This document shows positions 45,141-55,611 of a stretch of DNA of 64,000 bases, piece after piece. The translations under genes and the position numbers were made by a program. How positions within the stretch are numbered: position 1 is the stretch's first letter; each line of letters opens with the position of its first letter. Source of the stretch: Sycon ciliatum (lineage: Eukaryota > Porifera > Calcarea > Leucosolenida > Sycettidae); contig NC_088654.1 of the NCBI RefSeq assembly GCF_964019385.1, positions 8,053,946 through 8,117,945 of the forward strand, given 5' to 3'. Below the pieces are notes generated by a model that did no database searches, had not been told where the DNA came from, and was given only the letters and a program-made list of their open reading frames with translations.

Positions 45141-46571
45141 GCCTAGTTCACATTCGACGGGGCGCGACGGGATGCGACGTAAGGATCGACGGGAAGCGAC
45201 GGGACGGACTGACGGCGGCCAATGTGAACACCAGAAACGGGAACGCAACCGTACTACCGTACAGATCGGGAAGCGACGGGAAGAGTTGGATAGATCTAAC
45301 TTTTCATACCGTAGACGGGCGTAGACGGGGACGCAAGCTTACAAAACGGCTGCAATTCGAGTGTGAACAGGAGACGGCGTCGTGCGCCGAATACTCCCGA
45401 TTCGTACTTGGAAGATTTTAGCATTTCGAACACTGCGCTTCCCATGATAAGTCACAGAATGGCTAGCACGACTTGAGTTGAATTTGAGCAACATAGACTG
45501 GCCGTAGTGTAGCAACGCGAACAAAAGAACACAATGATAACTCACGCAACAAGACGCCTGGAAAAGCCCTGGGCGAGCACTACCGACTTCACCATGGCGG
45601 CGAGGTACTGCCGCTTGGCGAGTCGGCATTCACAGAGGTTCGCGTCCTTGACACTGAGTCGGATCGGGCCAGGAGGAGAATACGCGAAGCAATACAAATT
45701 CGCGACACGAGCCCCAGCATAAACAATAACGCAGGGTGGGACCTCCTGTGAAGTCTCTGGTGAAGTACTGCCTTGTACATATTTCTGGCCCTGATACTCG
45801 CTCTTCCTGGATAGTGGTGGTTTTGCACCCCTTGCACTAGTGCACTGTTACTACTACTGTTGTTGCTAGCGCCTGCAATTACATGTCTGCAGGCACCTAG
45901 CGCACATGTACATTCTGTTTGTTGCCTGTACCTGTGCCATATTTACAGTTGTCGCGTATCGCGTTATTTCTATACCTGGTTTTTTTGGTAATGTTTTGTC
46001 CTTTTGTTCTCTCTCTCGTCATAGTGCATGCAGGTGTGATTTGTTATCAGTTCGCAGCGCTCCTCATTTATTAACCCATCCTTACCGGTGTGCCCACTTC
46101 ATTCCTGATGATGGTTATTTCATGACCGAAACGTTGAAATATAATATTTTTCTGGTGAAAAGCAGAGATTTGAGTGTGAGCCAGTGTTGCTCACAACCAA
46201 TTTGTAGAAGATCTCATGTCACTTATTGTATTTGGAGTCGTGACAGACGAACTATTCTATCATTTCCTGGGGCTATTATTTGAATGCCACAACTTTCAAG
46301 GCTAATTTTTTGATCTTCATGAAAAACTGGTATTGTTAACGTGATTCCGCTTCTTTCAAGGAGAAATAATTGAAAAGAAGTCCCGAAAAACGAGAAATTA
46401 GGTCCGAAAGTCACCCCGTCACGGACCGTGCCTTATGACTCGCGCTGTTTGACGTTCAACGTCGCAACGACCACTGCTTGTCGTGTCGTACGAATCGTAC
46501 AGCTCACCCCAGGCCTCCCGACAAGCCCCTACGTCCCGTACCGTCGGCGTTGCGTCGAATGTGAACTAGGC
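45141..46571. mobile_element. 1.43 kb TIR element, Harbinger-like
   Basis: Perfect 19-bp inverted ends GCCTAGTTCACATTCGACG (45141-45159) and its complement (46553-46571). Subterminal GACGGG / CGTCGC repeats lie inside, and TAA stands close to both ends, as in 3-bp PIF/Harbinger target sites. No transposase found, so non-autonomous. A degenerate hammerhead-like motif sits inside at 46105-46130. Confidence 0.65.
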
Positions 46572-46984
46572 ATAAAGCCTGGTCCGTCAACAATGCTCTG
46601 CCTCAATATCTAGCTGATTTCTGTGCCCTTCAAGTGGACAAAATTAATTCGAAACATCGCTCTGGGAAGCGACAATTTTAATGACGCGGAACTAGTACAA
46701 AGAAAAAAGCAACTCAGACGAATGAGGTTTTGTCCGACCCGCCCTGGAACACGCCACCTCGACCTGGTTCTATGCCATCACCAAAGCTGAGCTGAAGCGT
46801 TTAAATATTTTACAATCCATAGTAGCTAGGAAGTATTTGCTACCTAAAAAGGTCAGTGTAGATAGATGCGAAACGAAATCCCAGTTAAATGCCCTTTGTG
46901 ACTTAGAGTTCTTGCACTTTCGCAGACAAGTATCAGCTCTTGTCAGTCTATGTAAACTTAGAGGCAATATGCTTTGGTTCTGCA
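46572..46984. other. Spacer, possible LINE scrap
   Basis: A short segment near 46720-46780 translates to PTRPGTRHLDLVLC, reminiscent of the C-terminal part of LINE endonucleases. Otherwise nothing recognised. Confidence 0.3.
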
Positions 46985-47110
46985 AGAGTGCTCAATGCCT
47001 GATTCAGGCAGAGCGGCGTACACAAAGGCACACAATGAAAACCTTGGCAAATTAATTCCGTTGTGACTCAGAGTTTCATGGCTGAACCAATCATCAGACA
47101 ACGGTAATGG
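46985..47110 (-). mobile_element. Fragment of a PLE terminal repeat
   Basis: Resembles the terminal repeat of the PLE at 55740-56990. Shared text is GTGCTCAATG, GCAGAGCGG, and a hammerhead in the same place and orientation (ACTCAGAGTTTC in both). No coding part remains. Confidence 0.55.
47058..47104 (-). ncRNA. Type-I hammerhead ribozyme, stem II weakened
   Basis: On the minus strand: stem I CCGTTGT/ACAACGG (7 bp), core CTGATGA, stem II TGG/CCA with a T-T mismatch next to the core, GAAA, stem III ACT/AGT with loop CTG, cleavage after C. The G-C pair normally closing stem II is missing, so activity may be reduced. Confidence 0.65.
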
Positions 47111-47254
47111 AATAGGAGACAGCGCTGGTATATCTAAGTGGCGAGAGGTGGGATAATACGATAGCGAGAGGAGTAATCACGTGAATGTTTACAGGGACGG
47201 GCTATTTCAGAAGCAGATGCAGTAGGTGCAGGTCTAGCACTAACAAGTACGCGC

Positions 47255-50172
47255 GGGGGGACGGGAGGTTCAGAGGGTCAAAAAATGAATTTCTGAGTTT
47301 TGAACTTTTTGCTATGGAATCTTGTCTTAGGATATTTGAAGTGCCAGAATTTCAAATTTGAGCGTAATCGGGTCAGTAGAAGTGGAGTTATGAGCTAAAG
47401 TATGTCGAGATAAATTTCAAATGTAAATACTCAAATGTTTACAATTGCCTAATTTTGTGATTTTGGTTTAGTCTAAAATCAAGCGTTTTTGATTCAACTT
47501 CGCCAGGTAAGCGACCCTGGCTTCTGTTTTTGTAGTCATGGAGAGCTGACACGTGCTTCCTTGATCGCGTATATGACGTTCTGCAGCGCCACGACGCCCA
47601 CGCGAAGGAAAAAATCTTTGTTTTTTTGTTTGTGATCGTGAAAGTGAACAATTTTACATGGGGAACCGAAAGAGAAGCACCAGCAGCTCTGGAAGTGGCC
47701 ATAGGAGGAAGAAAAGGAGATACTACGCCCCAAAGCAGTCAAGCTCTGTACCAGTTGTGGAAGAAGGCACCGTTGAAGCGGCGCAGAGCGCTTCCTCTCG
47801 GAAGATTTCGTCGAGGCCAAAATGGCTTAGTGATAAATTATGGTCATGGAATTTGAATCTGAGCTTGTGTGCTCGAGTGACAGTGATTCAGACGAGTCGT
47901 CCAGTGATAGCTGCCAGGAGTATGATGATGATGCATTCTATCCTGATGTTGAGGAGTCTGTCTCTGGCTACAAGATCGTGGATTTACAGTGTCTCCAGGA
48001 ACTGATGGATCAATTTACTGTCTGTAGGAAGTGCACGAAGGGAGACATGATCGTCAGTAACTGTCATGACACTGGACTTGGATCGACCCTGCGACTTCAA
48101 TGCGCTTTTGTGGACACAGTGGAAGTACGTCTCTGAGCAAGAAAATTGGCAGGAGCTATGATCTGAATCGACGATCTGTACTGGCGATGCATTGGACGTG
48201 GCCATGGTGGACTCCGAAAGTTTTGCGGCGTAATGAATTTTCCTGCTCCTGTAACGGAGAAAGCGTACCGCAGCCACCAGGAAGTTGTCCTTGCTGCAGC
48301 CGTAAAGCTAGCTGAAACTGACATGGTTCAATCCGCAGCTGAGTTGCGTGCCATGACAGATTCCACCCACGTCGCAGTGACGTTCGACGGCACTTGGATG
48401 CGCAGGGGATATTCGTCGCTGTATGGTGTGTTCGCGTGCATCTCCTTCCAGAGCGGCCGTGTACTGGACATCACAGTGAAGGGTCGATACTGTCACGAAT
48501 GTAAGATCTGGACTGAGAAGAAGCGAAGTGGTGCAATCACGGAGGAAGCCTTTTCAACCTGGCTGGATAATCACAAGTGCAGCATAAACACAGCGGCATC
48601 TGCACCCGGTATGGAGAGTGAAGCTGCGTGCGATATTTGGCAGCGGTCTGTGGGCACACGCGGAGGCCTCATGTACACGTCGTACATCGGAGATGGCGAC
48701 TCCAAAGGCTATAAGAAGGTGTGCGACCTGGACCCTTATGATGGTGTTGCCATCAGCAAGGAAGAATGCATAGGCCATGTGCAGAAGCGTGTTGGCAATA
48801 GGCTCCGGGAACTGAAGCGGCAACACAAGGGCATGAAGCTGAGCGATGGCATCGGTCTCAGTGGAAAGGGCCGTCTCACTGACAGGCAGATGGAGCGTCT
48901 CCAGACCAATTATGGCAATGCCGTCAGGAGGAATGTCGGAGACCTGCAAGCAATGGCCAAGGAGATCTGGGCTGGGCTCATGCACTGCTGCTCAACAGAT
49001 GCTACGCCGCAGCATCAATTCTGTCCGGAAGGTCCAGACTCGTGGTGCAAGTGGCAGCAGGCGCAGAGTGGTGCACGCCAAGCTTATGAGCATAAGAACC
49101 CTCTCCCAAAGGCTGTGTTCGAAGTCGTGAAGCCCATCTACATGCAGCTGTCCGAACGAAGTCTGCTGGAGCGCTGCCAGATGGGTGCAACGCAGAATGC
49201 GAACGAGTCGTTCAACAACGTCATTTGGAGAATGTGTCCGAAGGAAGGCTTCTGCTCCGTCGACACCGTTCAGCTGGCAAGTAGTTTGGCAGTGCTCAAC
49301 TTCAACAACGGCCCTATCACCTTGCTCAGTGTGCTGAAAGAGTGTGGATGCATTGATGGCAATCACACGAAGGCAGCGCTTGAGCTAGAAGACCAATGGC
49401 GTGTGAAGAAGTCCCTCCGCAAGTCATGAGCAGTGGAAAAGGAGAGCAGGAAAAGGAGAAGGAGGCAGAGGAAAGGCTGGGAGGAGACCACTATTGAGAA
49501 AGAGGGCACTACATATGACAAAGGTGGGTTCTGAATGGCAACTTCAGGTCAGATATGTGAAAATATTTCAGTAGCACTCCACTATCAGTCCTTTTTATGT
49601 AATTTTTAGGTGCATTTTTCACTGATTTTAGGGGTATTATGGGCACTCCGCGCAGTTTTTTAGAAATGCTGTACATATCTTGTATGTAAAAGTATATATT
49701 TTCTGGTTCTGTACGGTCCATTCTAGATCCGTTGCCTTCTTAGGACACAAGATCTTCTGTTAGAAACAAAATAATGGACCTTGAACTTCAGTCAAGTTAT
49801 CTTGCGCACGTGCATTGTTATTTCAAGGCTGCAGTGGCACACCATTGGAACTGTAATCGCATTGTGCTTAGGCAACAGCCCTAGCCCCTTGGTACCTGAT
49901 CATTTTGCAGTGTTATGTGTTTATCTTCAAGTGACCATGTTTGAGAAAAACTGCGCAGAAATCATGCCCGGCTATCGCATTTTTTCCAAAATTGCTTTCC
50001 TGCATTTCTCCATGATACCAGTATACTTTCCACAGTTCTTGGTTGCAATGTCGTCAGTGGATGTCAAGGAACATATACTGAAAATTTGAAGGAATTCTGA
50101 TGTTTGAGTGCTGAGATTCAAGCGAATTTATAACGGGCACCGCAATATGGCCAGCGAACCTCCCGTCCCCCC
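47255..50172 (+). mobile_element. Mutator-like DNA transposon
   Basis: 17-bp perfect terminal inverted repeats GGGGGGACGGGAGGTTC (47255-47271 and, inverted, 50156-50172) enclose one broken transposase gene. Size 2.9 kb. No clear 8-11 bp target duplication is visible next to the ends as I place them. The G run makes the exact left end uncertain. Confidence 0.85.
47658..49429 (+). pseudogene. Mutator-like transposase, frameshifted
   Basis: DDE transposase of the Mutator-like superfamily type widespread in animals. The N-terminus (47658, MGNRKRSTSS, basic) changes frame near 47838 into an acidic stretch starting at 47840. The frame then shifts near 48105 (a T run one base short) and shifts back near 48190, after which it is open to 49429. 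Catalytic candidates are D at 48386 (VTFDGTW), D in GDGDSK at 48692-48700 and E at 49205 (NANESFNN). A C/H-rich insert (YCHECKIW) and the phrase ECIGHVQKRVG are typical of the family. The frameshifts would prevent a full product unless they are assembly errors. Confidence 0.85.
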
Positions 50173-50179
50173 TTAATCT

Positions 50180-50470
50180 TGCTCACACACCACACACACA
50201 CACATAATAACACGCTCACACATAGTAACACCCACACACATACACGCACACACTAACACACACACACATACACCCACCTACAACACCCTAACTTGCACAT
50301 GGGCGCACGCACACACAGGACACCCTACCACCCACAACACCCTTACTCGCACACGCACAAACACACGCACACACGCATATACACACACCTATAGACACAT
50401 GTCCACACGTATACACAGGCATCTGCGTTCGTATTACAAAATCTAAGCGCACACAAACTCCTGCAATCAC
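50180..50470. repeat. CA-rich simple repeat
   Basis: Imperfect (CA)n / ACACACGCAC stretch immediately right of the Mutator-like element. Confidence 0.9.
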
Positions 50471-50957
50471 GCGTCAAAAAACCCGCAGTGATTGCAGGTG
50501 ATTGCAACACTGCCTACTTCGGCTAAGAAACACTTTTAAGCTTGGAATAATTACGCCCGAGCTAAGGAAAAATATTGTTCATTTCATTGATGAGTGATTA
50601 CTCGGTTATTCTATAGTATGACATTAGCAAATATCTCCTCAAGCACACTGGTGTGCCTGCCTCTACATCCCTGACCTACACCATCAACACACCTTTCTGA
50701 CAACACCAGGCACATACCCTGTGCTAACATCACATTGCTAGCCCTGTCAATGCCCCAACAGCTCTCTGGCTACAACAGCCTCACACTCTGTACGCAGCCT
50801 CCTGATAACAGTATCCAAACCTACAATGACACTGCTAGTCGTGAAACTTATCCAGCCTCGAACATTCACGCACAGCTTCACAGACAGCGCTTACTTAAAA
50901 CTACTAGATCAACACCCAAATCATAGTACCATAACAATTCACCATTACCTTGCCTGG

Positions 50958-50967
50958 CATGAATACC
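50958..50967 (+). promoter_or_regulatory. Degraded TATA-like box of ZNF paralogue
   Basis: CATGAATACC (G replacing A) 104 bp before the ATG at 51062, followed by AGTTTGGCCAGTACCATCC. The upstream module from 50640 is well preserved. Confidence 0.5.
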
Positions 50968-51061
50968 AGTTTGGCCAGTACCATCCCCGTGTTGCATTTA
51001 CATTAGAGGAGCGACGAACTAGCCTTCCTTGCGGTTGATTGCCCTTGTCATTCTTTGTAGT

Positions 51062-51682
51062 ATGGCACTAGAATCATCGAATAGATTTATATGTGGTCAT
51101 GACGGCTGTACCCTCAGCTTCACTTGCCTTAGAAGCGTAGACCGGCACAGGCTTACGCATACAGGCGAGGAGCCTTTTCAATGCCCGATCTGTAATAATC
51201 GGTTTACAAGTGCGGATAACTTAGATACGCACCTCCGTGACCATTCCTGTGAGAGGGGTTTTTAGCCTTCAAATAGCACTGCTGCATCAACAACACCCGC
51301 CTCATCGACGGGTACTACCGCCTCCCGGCACAGGCGTAAGCATACAGGCGAGGAGCCTTTTCAATGCCCAATGTGTAATCATCGGTTTACAAAGGCGGAT
51401 AACTTTGATGTGCACCTCAGTAGCCATCCCCGTGAAGAGGGTCTTCAGTCTATTAATAGCACTGCTGCATCAACAACACCCGCCTCATTGACGGGTACCA
51501 CCGCCTCCGCTGTCCCGCAACAACACGTAACCATGGCAGGCTACTCCACAGTGAACGTGCCGCAGGAGCAACACCAGCAACAGGAGCCAGAACACCAGCA
51601 ACAGGAGCCAGAACACCAGCAACAGGAGCCAGAACACCAGCAACAGGAGCCAGAACACCAGCAACATGAGCCAGAACACTAG
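51062..51682 (+). pseudogene. ZNF paralogue with partial internal duplication
   Basis: ATG in TAGTATGG context. Two good fingers follow (CGHDGC..HRLTH, then CPICNNRF..HLRDH) before a TAG at about 51263. A segment of roughly 190 bp (51170-51300) is repeated at about 51345-51490 in another frame, giving a third finger (CPMCNHRF..HLSSH) and a tail that ends in repeated EPEHQQQ to 51682. The long linker is missing. It is broken as a single gene; the two-finger 67-residue product could in principle be made. Confidence 0.65.
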
Positions 51683-51890
51683 CAACAGGAGCTAGAACAC
51701 CATCAACAGGAGCCAGAACACCAGCAACAGGAGCCAGAACACCAGCAACAGGAGCCAGAACACCAGCAACAGGAGCCAGAACACCAGCAACAGGAGCCAG
51801 AACACCAGGAACAGGAGCCAGAACACCAGCAACAGGAGCCAGAACACCAGCAACAGGAGCCACAACACCAGCAGGCAGAAAACAACCAAC
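51561..51890 (+). repeat. 21-bp minisatellite encoding EPEHQQQ
   Basis: About fifteen copies of CAACAGGAGCCAGAACACCAG in the tail of the ZNF paralogue. The unit is a multiple of three and codes a heptad. A CACTAG change at about 51680 introduces a stop. It expands the His/Gln-rich tail motif found once in proteins A and B. Confidence 0.92.
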
Positions 51891-51899
51891 AAACCCACC

Positions 51900-52304
51900 A
51901 TTAGGAGCTTCTGGTTCCAAATCCAGACCAGAGTAGTGGCATGACTGATGAAATGGAACATCCTCCTGGTTCACAAGGAGGTACAAAGGGTCCAACACCA
52001 TAAAGGTATTCTACTATCCTCGCAATGCCCCTACCTCCCACGGTGTAGGTGCTGTTTTGTGCTGGTGCAGCTCCAGGGTTTCGCGTAGCATTGACGACTA
52101 TGCCAACACCTTGCATATCCCTTGTATCAAGCAAGTCTGTGTCCAATCACACTTTGTCTTTTACGTGCTGATAACTTTCTAACGCTGACGTCACCTACAT
52201 GTGCATGGTTTGATGTATATGTACCGACTGTCTAGTGTACACGGTCTGATGTATGTCTACATTCTTTGTCGTTGCCTTGCCACTATCATTAAAATACACA
52301 TGCA
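51900..52304 (+). repeat. ZNF-unit 3' flank, left part
   Basis: Matches 5823-6115. It is interrupted at CACATGCATATATATA (52295-52310) by the nested insertions and resumes at about 59868. Confidence 0.75.
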
Positions 52305-52520
52305 TATATATACATGGACGAAACAGTTCTGTCCGCAGATTGAGTATTTCGCTCCTGCTCTTGTAGCAGTTGAGCACTCTTGCGTGGGGTAGTGCCTTTG
52401 CTGTTTGCGTTATGCAGAGCTCACTGACTTGTCAGTTTGAGCACTCTGGCAAGGTACGCTCGGGCCTGATTGGAAATTTTTATTTCCATTGCTATCAGGT
52501 TCGGCCTCATTTCCTCTGTG

Positions 52521-52564
52521 CTGCGCTGACGAGTCCACAAAGGACGAAACAGTTCTGTCCGCAG
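52521..52564 (+). ncRNA. Type-I hammerhead ribozyme
   Basis: Stem I CTGCG/CGCAG, core CTGACGAG, stem II TCC-ACAAA-GGA closed by G-C, GAAA at 52546-52549, stem III ACAG-TT-CTGT, cleavage after C52559. Confidence 0.9.
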
Positions 52565-52746
52565 ATTGAGTATTTCGCTCCTGCTCTTGTAGCAGTTGAG
52601 CACTCTTGCGTGGGGTAGTGCCTTTGCTGTTTGCGTTATGCAGAGGTCACTGACTTGTCAGTTTGAGCACTCTGGCAAGGTACGCTCGGGCCTGATTGGA
52701 AATTTTTATTTCCATTGCTATCAGGTTCGGCCTCATTTCCTCTGTG

Positions 52747-52790
52747 CTGCGCTGACGAGTCCACAAAGGACGAAACAGTTCTGTCCGCAG
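52747..52790 (+). ncRNA. Type-I hammerhead ribozyme
   Basis: Identical to the one 226 bp upstream. Cleavage at both sites would release a 226-nt RNA monomer. Confidence 0.9.
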
Positions 52791-52804
52791 ATTGAGTATA
52801 TATA

Positions 52805-53072
52805 TATATATCTGCATTCCCTTCATGTTTTGTTTCCCGCATTTTTCCACTGCTCCATACATTCTTATGGTAGTGTAGTGTGAACTTGAGGCGCGTAAGA
52901 ATATTCTTGCCGATTCTCTACCCCCAGTATAAATAATGGCTTCGTTTTCGTTCTTGCTCATTCCCATGTACCTACTGATGAAAATGGGAGAAAAGCTTTT
53001 AGTGTTATGAAACTTACAACCTTGTTGTTGTGTGTATATAAATTTTGTTCGCCTACCTCTCTATTTAAATAT
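52805..53072 (+). mobile_element. PLE 3' end, truncated copy 1
   Basis: Only the 3' untranslated end of the PLE at 53488-55436, in opposite orientation. Shared text includes CCGCATTTTTCCACTGCTCC and CTTGAGGCGCGTAAGAATAT. It ends in TTGTTGTTGTGTGTATATAA and a TA tract. Confidence 0.85.
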
Positions 53073-53092
53073 ATATATATCTATATAGCGCG

Positions 53093-53487
53093 CACAGATT
53101 CACACTGGAGGCGCTGTACATTCGTAGTTTGAGGCCAGAGCTGTGTCGACAAAAGAAGCACATCAAGGTGCTGCGGCTGTTCAAGCTGCAACCGGACTGA
53201 CAGCTTTATCACGTGTTTGTTCTGGTACTGCATTCCCCTCATGTGTTGTTTCCCGCATTTTTCCACCGCTCCATACATTCTTATGGTAGTGTAGTGTGAA
53301 CTTGAGGCGCGTAAGAATATTCTTGCTGATTCTCTACCCCCAGTATAAATTCTGGCTTCGTTTTCGTTCTTGCTCATTCCCATGTATCTACTGATGAAAA
53401 TGGGTGAAAAGCTTTTAGTATTATGAAATTGACAACCTTGTTGTTGTGTGTATATAAATTTTGTTCGCCTACGTCTCTCTCTCTCTA
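53093..53487 (+). mobile_element. PLE 3' end, truncated copy 2
   Basis: Retains the last 35 codons of the PLE protein (RFTLEALYIRSLRPEL.. to stop at about 53200) and its 3' untranslated end. It lies tail-to-tail with the larger PLE on the other strand, the two meeting at a CT/TA tract near 53470-53500. Confidence 0.88.
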
Positions 53488-55436
53488 TATATATATACAC
53501 ACAACAACAAGGTTGTCAGTTTCATAACACTAAAAGCTTTTCACCCATTTTCATCAGTAGGTACATGGGAATGAGCAAGAACGAAAACGAAGCCAGAATT
53601 TATACTGGGGGTAGAGAATCAGCAAGAATATTCTTACGCGCCTCAAGTTCACACTACACTACCATAAGAATGTATGGAGCAGTGGAAAAATGCGGGAAAC
53701 AACACATGAAGGGAATGCAGTACCAGAACAAACACGTGATAAAGTTGTCAGTCCGGTTGCAGCTTGAACAGCCGCAGCACCTTGATGTGCTTCTTTTGTC
53801 GACACAGCTCTGGCCTCAAACTGCGAATGTACAGCGCCTCCAGTGTGAATCTGTGCGCGCTGTTCCGGGCTGGTGTGATCACACTGAAGCTGCTGTTGCG
53901 TTCCTGCGGGATGCACTCAGGTTGCGCCTGCAAATGCTTTGTGATGGCGCTATCACTTGTCGCCACACGTTTGTCAGGCGGCTTCTTGTACAGCTTGTCT
54001 GGGATATGCTGCTTGATCCTTTCCGAGAATCGCTGACATGTCTCACCAACGTACGTCCGCTCACAGCGACACGCATACTTATAAATAAAATTACTATTTT
54101 CAAGAGTTGGTGAAACATCCTTCGCGATAGACCTGAATGCGGGCCTGGTTGTATAAATTACAATGGGGGATACTGTAGGATAGCAGTTCAAAATTGCAGC
54201 TTTAATCTTTTTGCGGAAGGCAATGCAATTTTGCCCTTTCCACGGCAATTTTGTGATAATACGCGTTGCAGGTTCAAGTTGTGCAGAAGCTGTATCTGGG
54301 CTAGGTTCAAGAACGCTTGTCATGACTCGCTTGAGTACTTTGAGTGGGTAACCGTTAGAACACAGAATATCCTCTAGCTTAGCAATTTCAGCTGATAATA
54401 GTGATGGTGAGCAGATGGTTTTAGCTCTAAAAGTTAATGATCTGATCAAATTGATTTTGTTTCTAGTGTCACAAAACGAGTCCCAGCGGGTGTAAAGACC
54501 TGTGAACGTCGGCTTTCTATATACTGTGGTGAGCAATTCTGTGGAAGAATGCTTAATCAATACATCAAGAAACGGCAATTCTCCATTATTCTCCTCCTCC
54601 ATTGTAAACTGGAGAGCTGGGTGAAGATTATTTAAACGCTCAGAAAATTCTAATGCCAGTTTCCGGTTGTGAAATGCTGCGAATGTGTCATCCACATAAC
54701 GCCTATAGAATTGGGGCCAATGACTGTCTGGAATTGTGTTCTCAAAATATCCAACAAAGATATTGGCTAGCACGGGGCCCAAGGGTGAACCCATGGCTAC
54801 TCCGTCCCTCTGTGCGTACATATTGCCATTGAAACTGAACTGCACGTCTGATGTGGCTTTGAAAAGCAGCTTCTTGAAAAGATCTTGGGGTATTTGCGGG
54901 GCTGATATTTCATCATCATGGTATAGCGACTGTATGCAGATATCTATTGTTTCCTTGAGAGGCACGTTTGTAAAGAGGCTGACTACATCGAAAGAGCACA
55001 GGAACAGCGATCCAGAGTTCTCTGCCTGCTGCTGGCCAAATTCCCTTACTTCATCCACGAACTCGAAGGTATCCTTAGTTGCGTGGGCGGAATATTTATT
55101 GAGGACTGGTTTTAGTAATTCAGCTAACCACTTTGCCATTTCGTGTTGGGGAGCATTGATCATGGACAGGATTGGTCGAAGCGGCACGTCTTTCTTATGT
55201 ATTTTCGGTACGCCATAGAGCACAGGTCGGCACGAGCCAACGGGTCGGATCCGGTCGTAATCTATATTGAGTATTTTTCCAGCCTTTTTGTATCGCAATA
55301 GGTATGCCTGCAAGGCGCGTTCATCCAGGTAAGTGCGGTCATGCGTTTCCGTCGGTCCCAGGAGTTGAAACTTCGATGAATCAGCCAGAATAGCATTCAT
55401 CTTGTCATTGTAATCACTTCGCTGCATTATCACCAT
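53488..55436 (-). mobile_element. Penelope-like element 1, 5'-truncated
   Basis: Body of a PLE on the minus strand. It starts abruptly at a TA tract (55436) inside the RT N-terminal region and ends at the GT/TA tract near 53490 after 260 bp of 3' untranslated sequence. The 3' untranslated part contains a degenerate hammerhead-like motif (CTACTGATGAAAATGGG, minus strand near 53545). Confidence 0.9.
53748..55436 (-). pseudogene. PLE 1 reverse transcriptase/GIY-YIG protein, N-truncated
   Basis: 562 in-frame codons without a stop. RT motifs in order: YGVPKIHK, FDVVSLFTNVP, GVAMGSPLGPVLANIF, YVDD (codons at 54687-54698), LPFLDVLI. The C-terminal GIY-YIG nuclease begins YKYACRCERTYVGET (about 54040-54080) and ends with the typical LYIRSLRPEL. 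The N-terminal part of the RT is missing. The frame also runs through the TA tract into the neighbouring repeat as far as ATG 55538, but that extension is chance fusion. RT and nuclease cores look intact, so loss of the start is the main lesion. PLEs prime reverse transcription at nicked DNA ends. Confidence 0.92.
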
Positions 55437-55446
55437 ATATATATAT

Positions 55447-55600
55447 ACTGACTGACTTGTCAGTTTGAGCACTCTTGCAAGGTACGTTCGGGCCTGATTG
55501 GAAATTTTTATTTCCATTGCTATCAGGTTCGGCCTCATTTCCTCTGTGCTGCGCTGATGAGTTCAAAAAGAACGAAACAGCTTGCTGTCCGCAGATTGAG
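55447..55600 (+). repeat. Partial 228-bp-type hammerhead repeat (+)
   Basis: Two-thirds of one unit, TTGTCAGTTTGAGC through GCAGATTGAGTA, next to the truncated end of PLE 1 and in the opposite orientation. Confidence 0.88.
55549..55594 (+). ncRNA. Type-I hammerhead ribozyme
   Basis: Stem I CTGCG/CGCAG, CTGATGAG, stem II TTC-AAAAA-GAA, GAAA, stem III ACAGC-TT-GCTGT, then C and CGCAG. Same subtype as the large array. Confidence 0.9.
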
Positions 55601-55611
55601 TATATATATAT

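Larger units (their letters stand above)
52314..52800 (+). repeat. 226-bp hammerhead tandem repeat, about 2.2 units
   Basis: GCAGATTGAG recurs at 52335, 52561 and 52787, an exact 226-bp period. Units are nearly identical, and two complete hammerheads are included. The left end cuts a third hammerhead within stem II. About 90 percent similar in reverse complement to the 228-bp units at 58305-59847. Confidence 0.9.

Noticed and set aside
46105..46130. CTGATGATGGTTATTTCATGACCGAAACG as a full hammerhead
   Set aside because: Stem II is good but I find no stem I pairing and no stem III hairpin, so it is not annotated as a ribozyme. It is mentioned only as a relic.
51561..51890. 21-bp repeats as a CRISPR-like or regulatory array
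   Set aside because: They are in-frame coding repeats of a ZNF tail without spacers.
53748..55538. PLE 1 protein starting at the ATG at 55538
   Set aside because: The first 35 codons come from an adjacent hammerhead repeat and a TA tract. The real PLE coding begins at about 55436 and is truncated.
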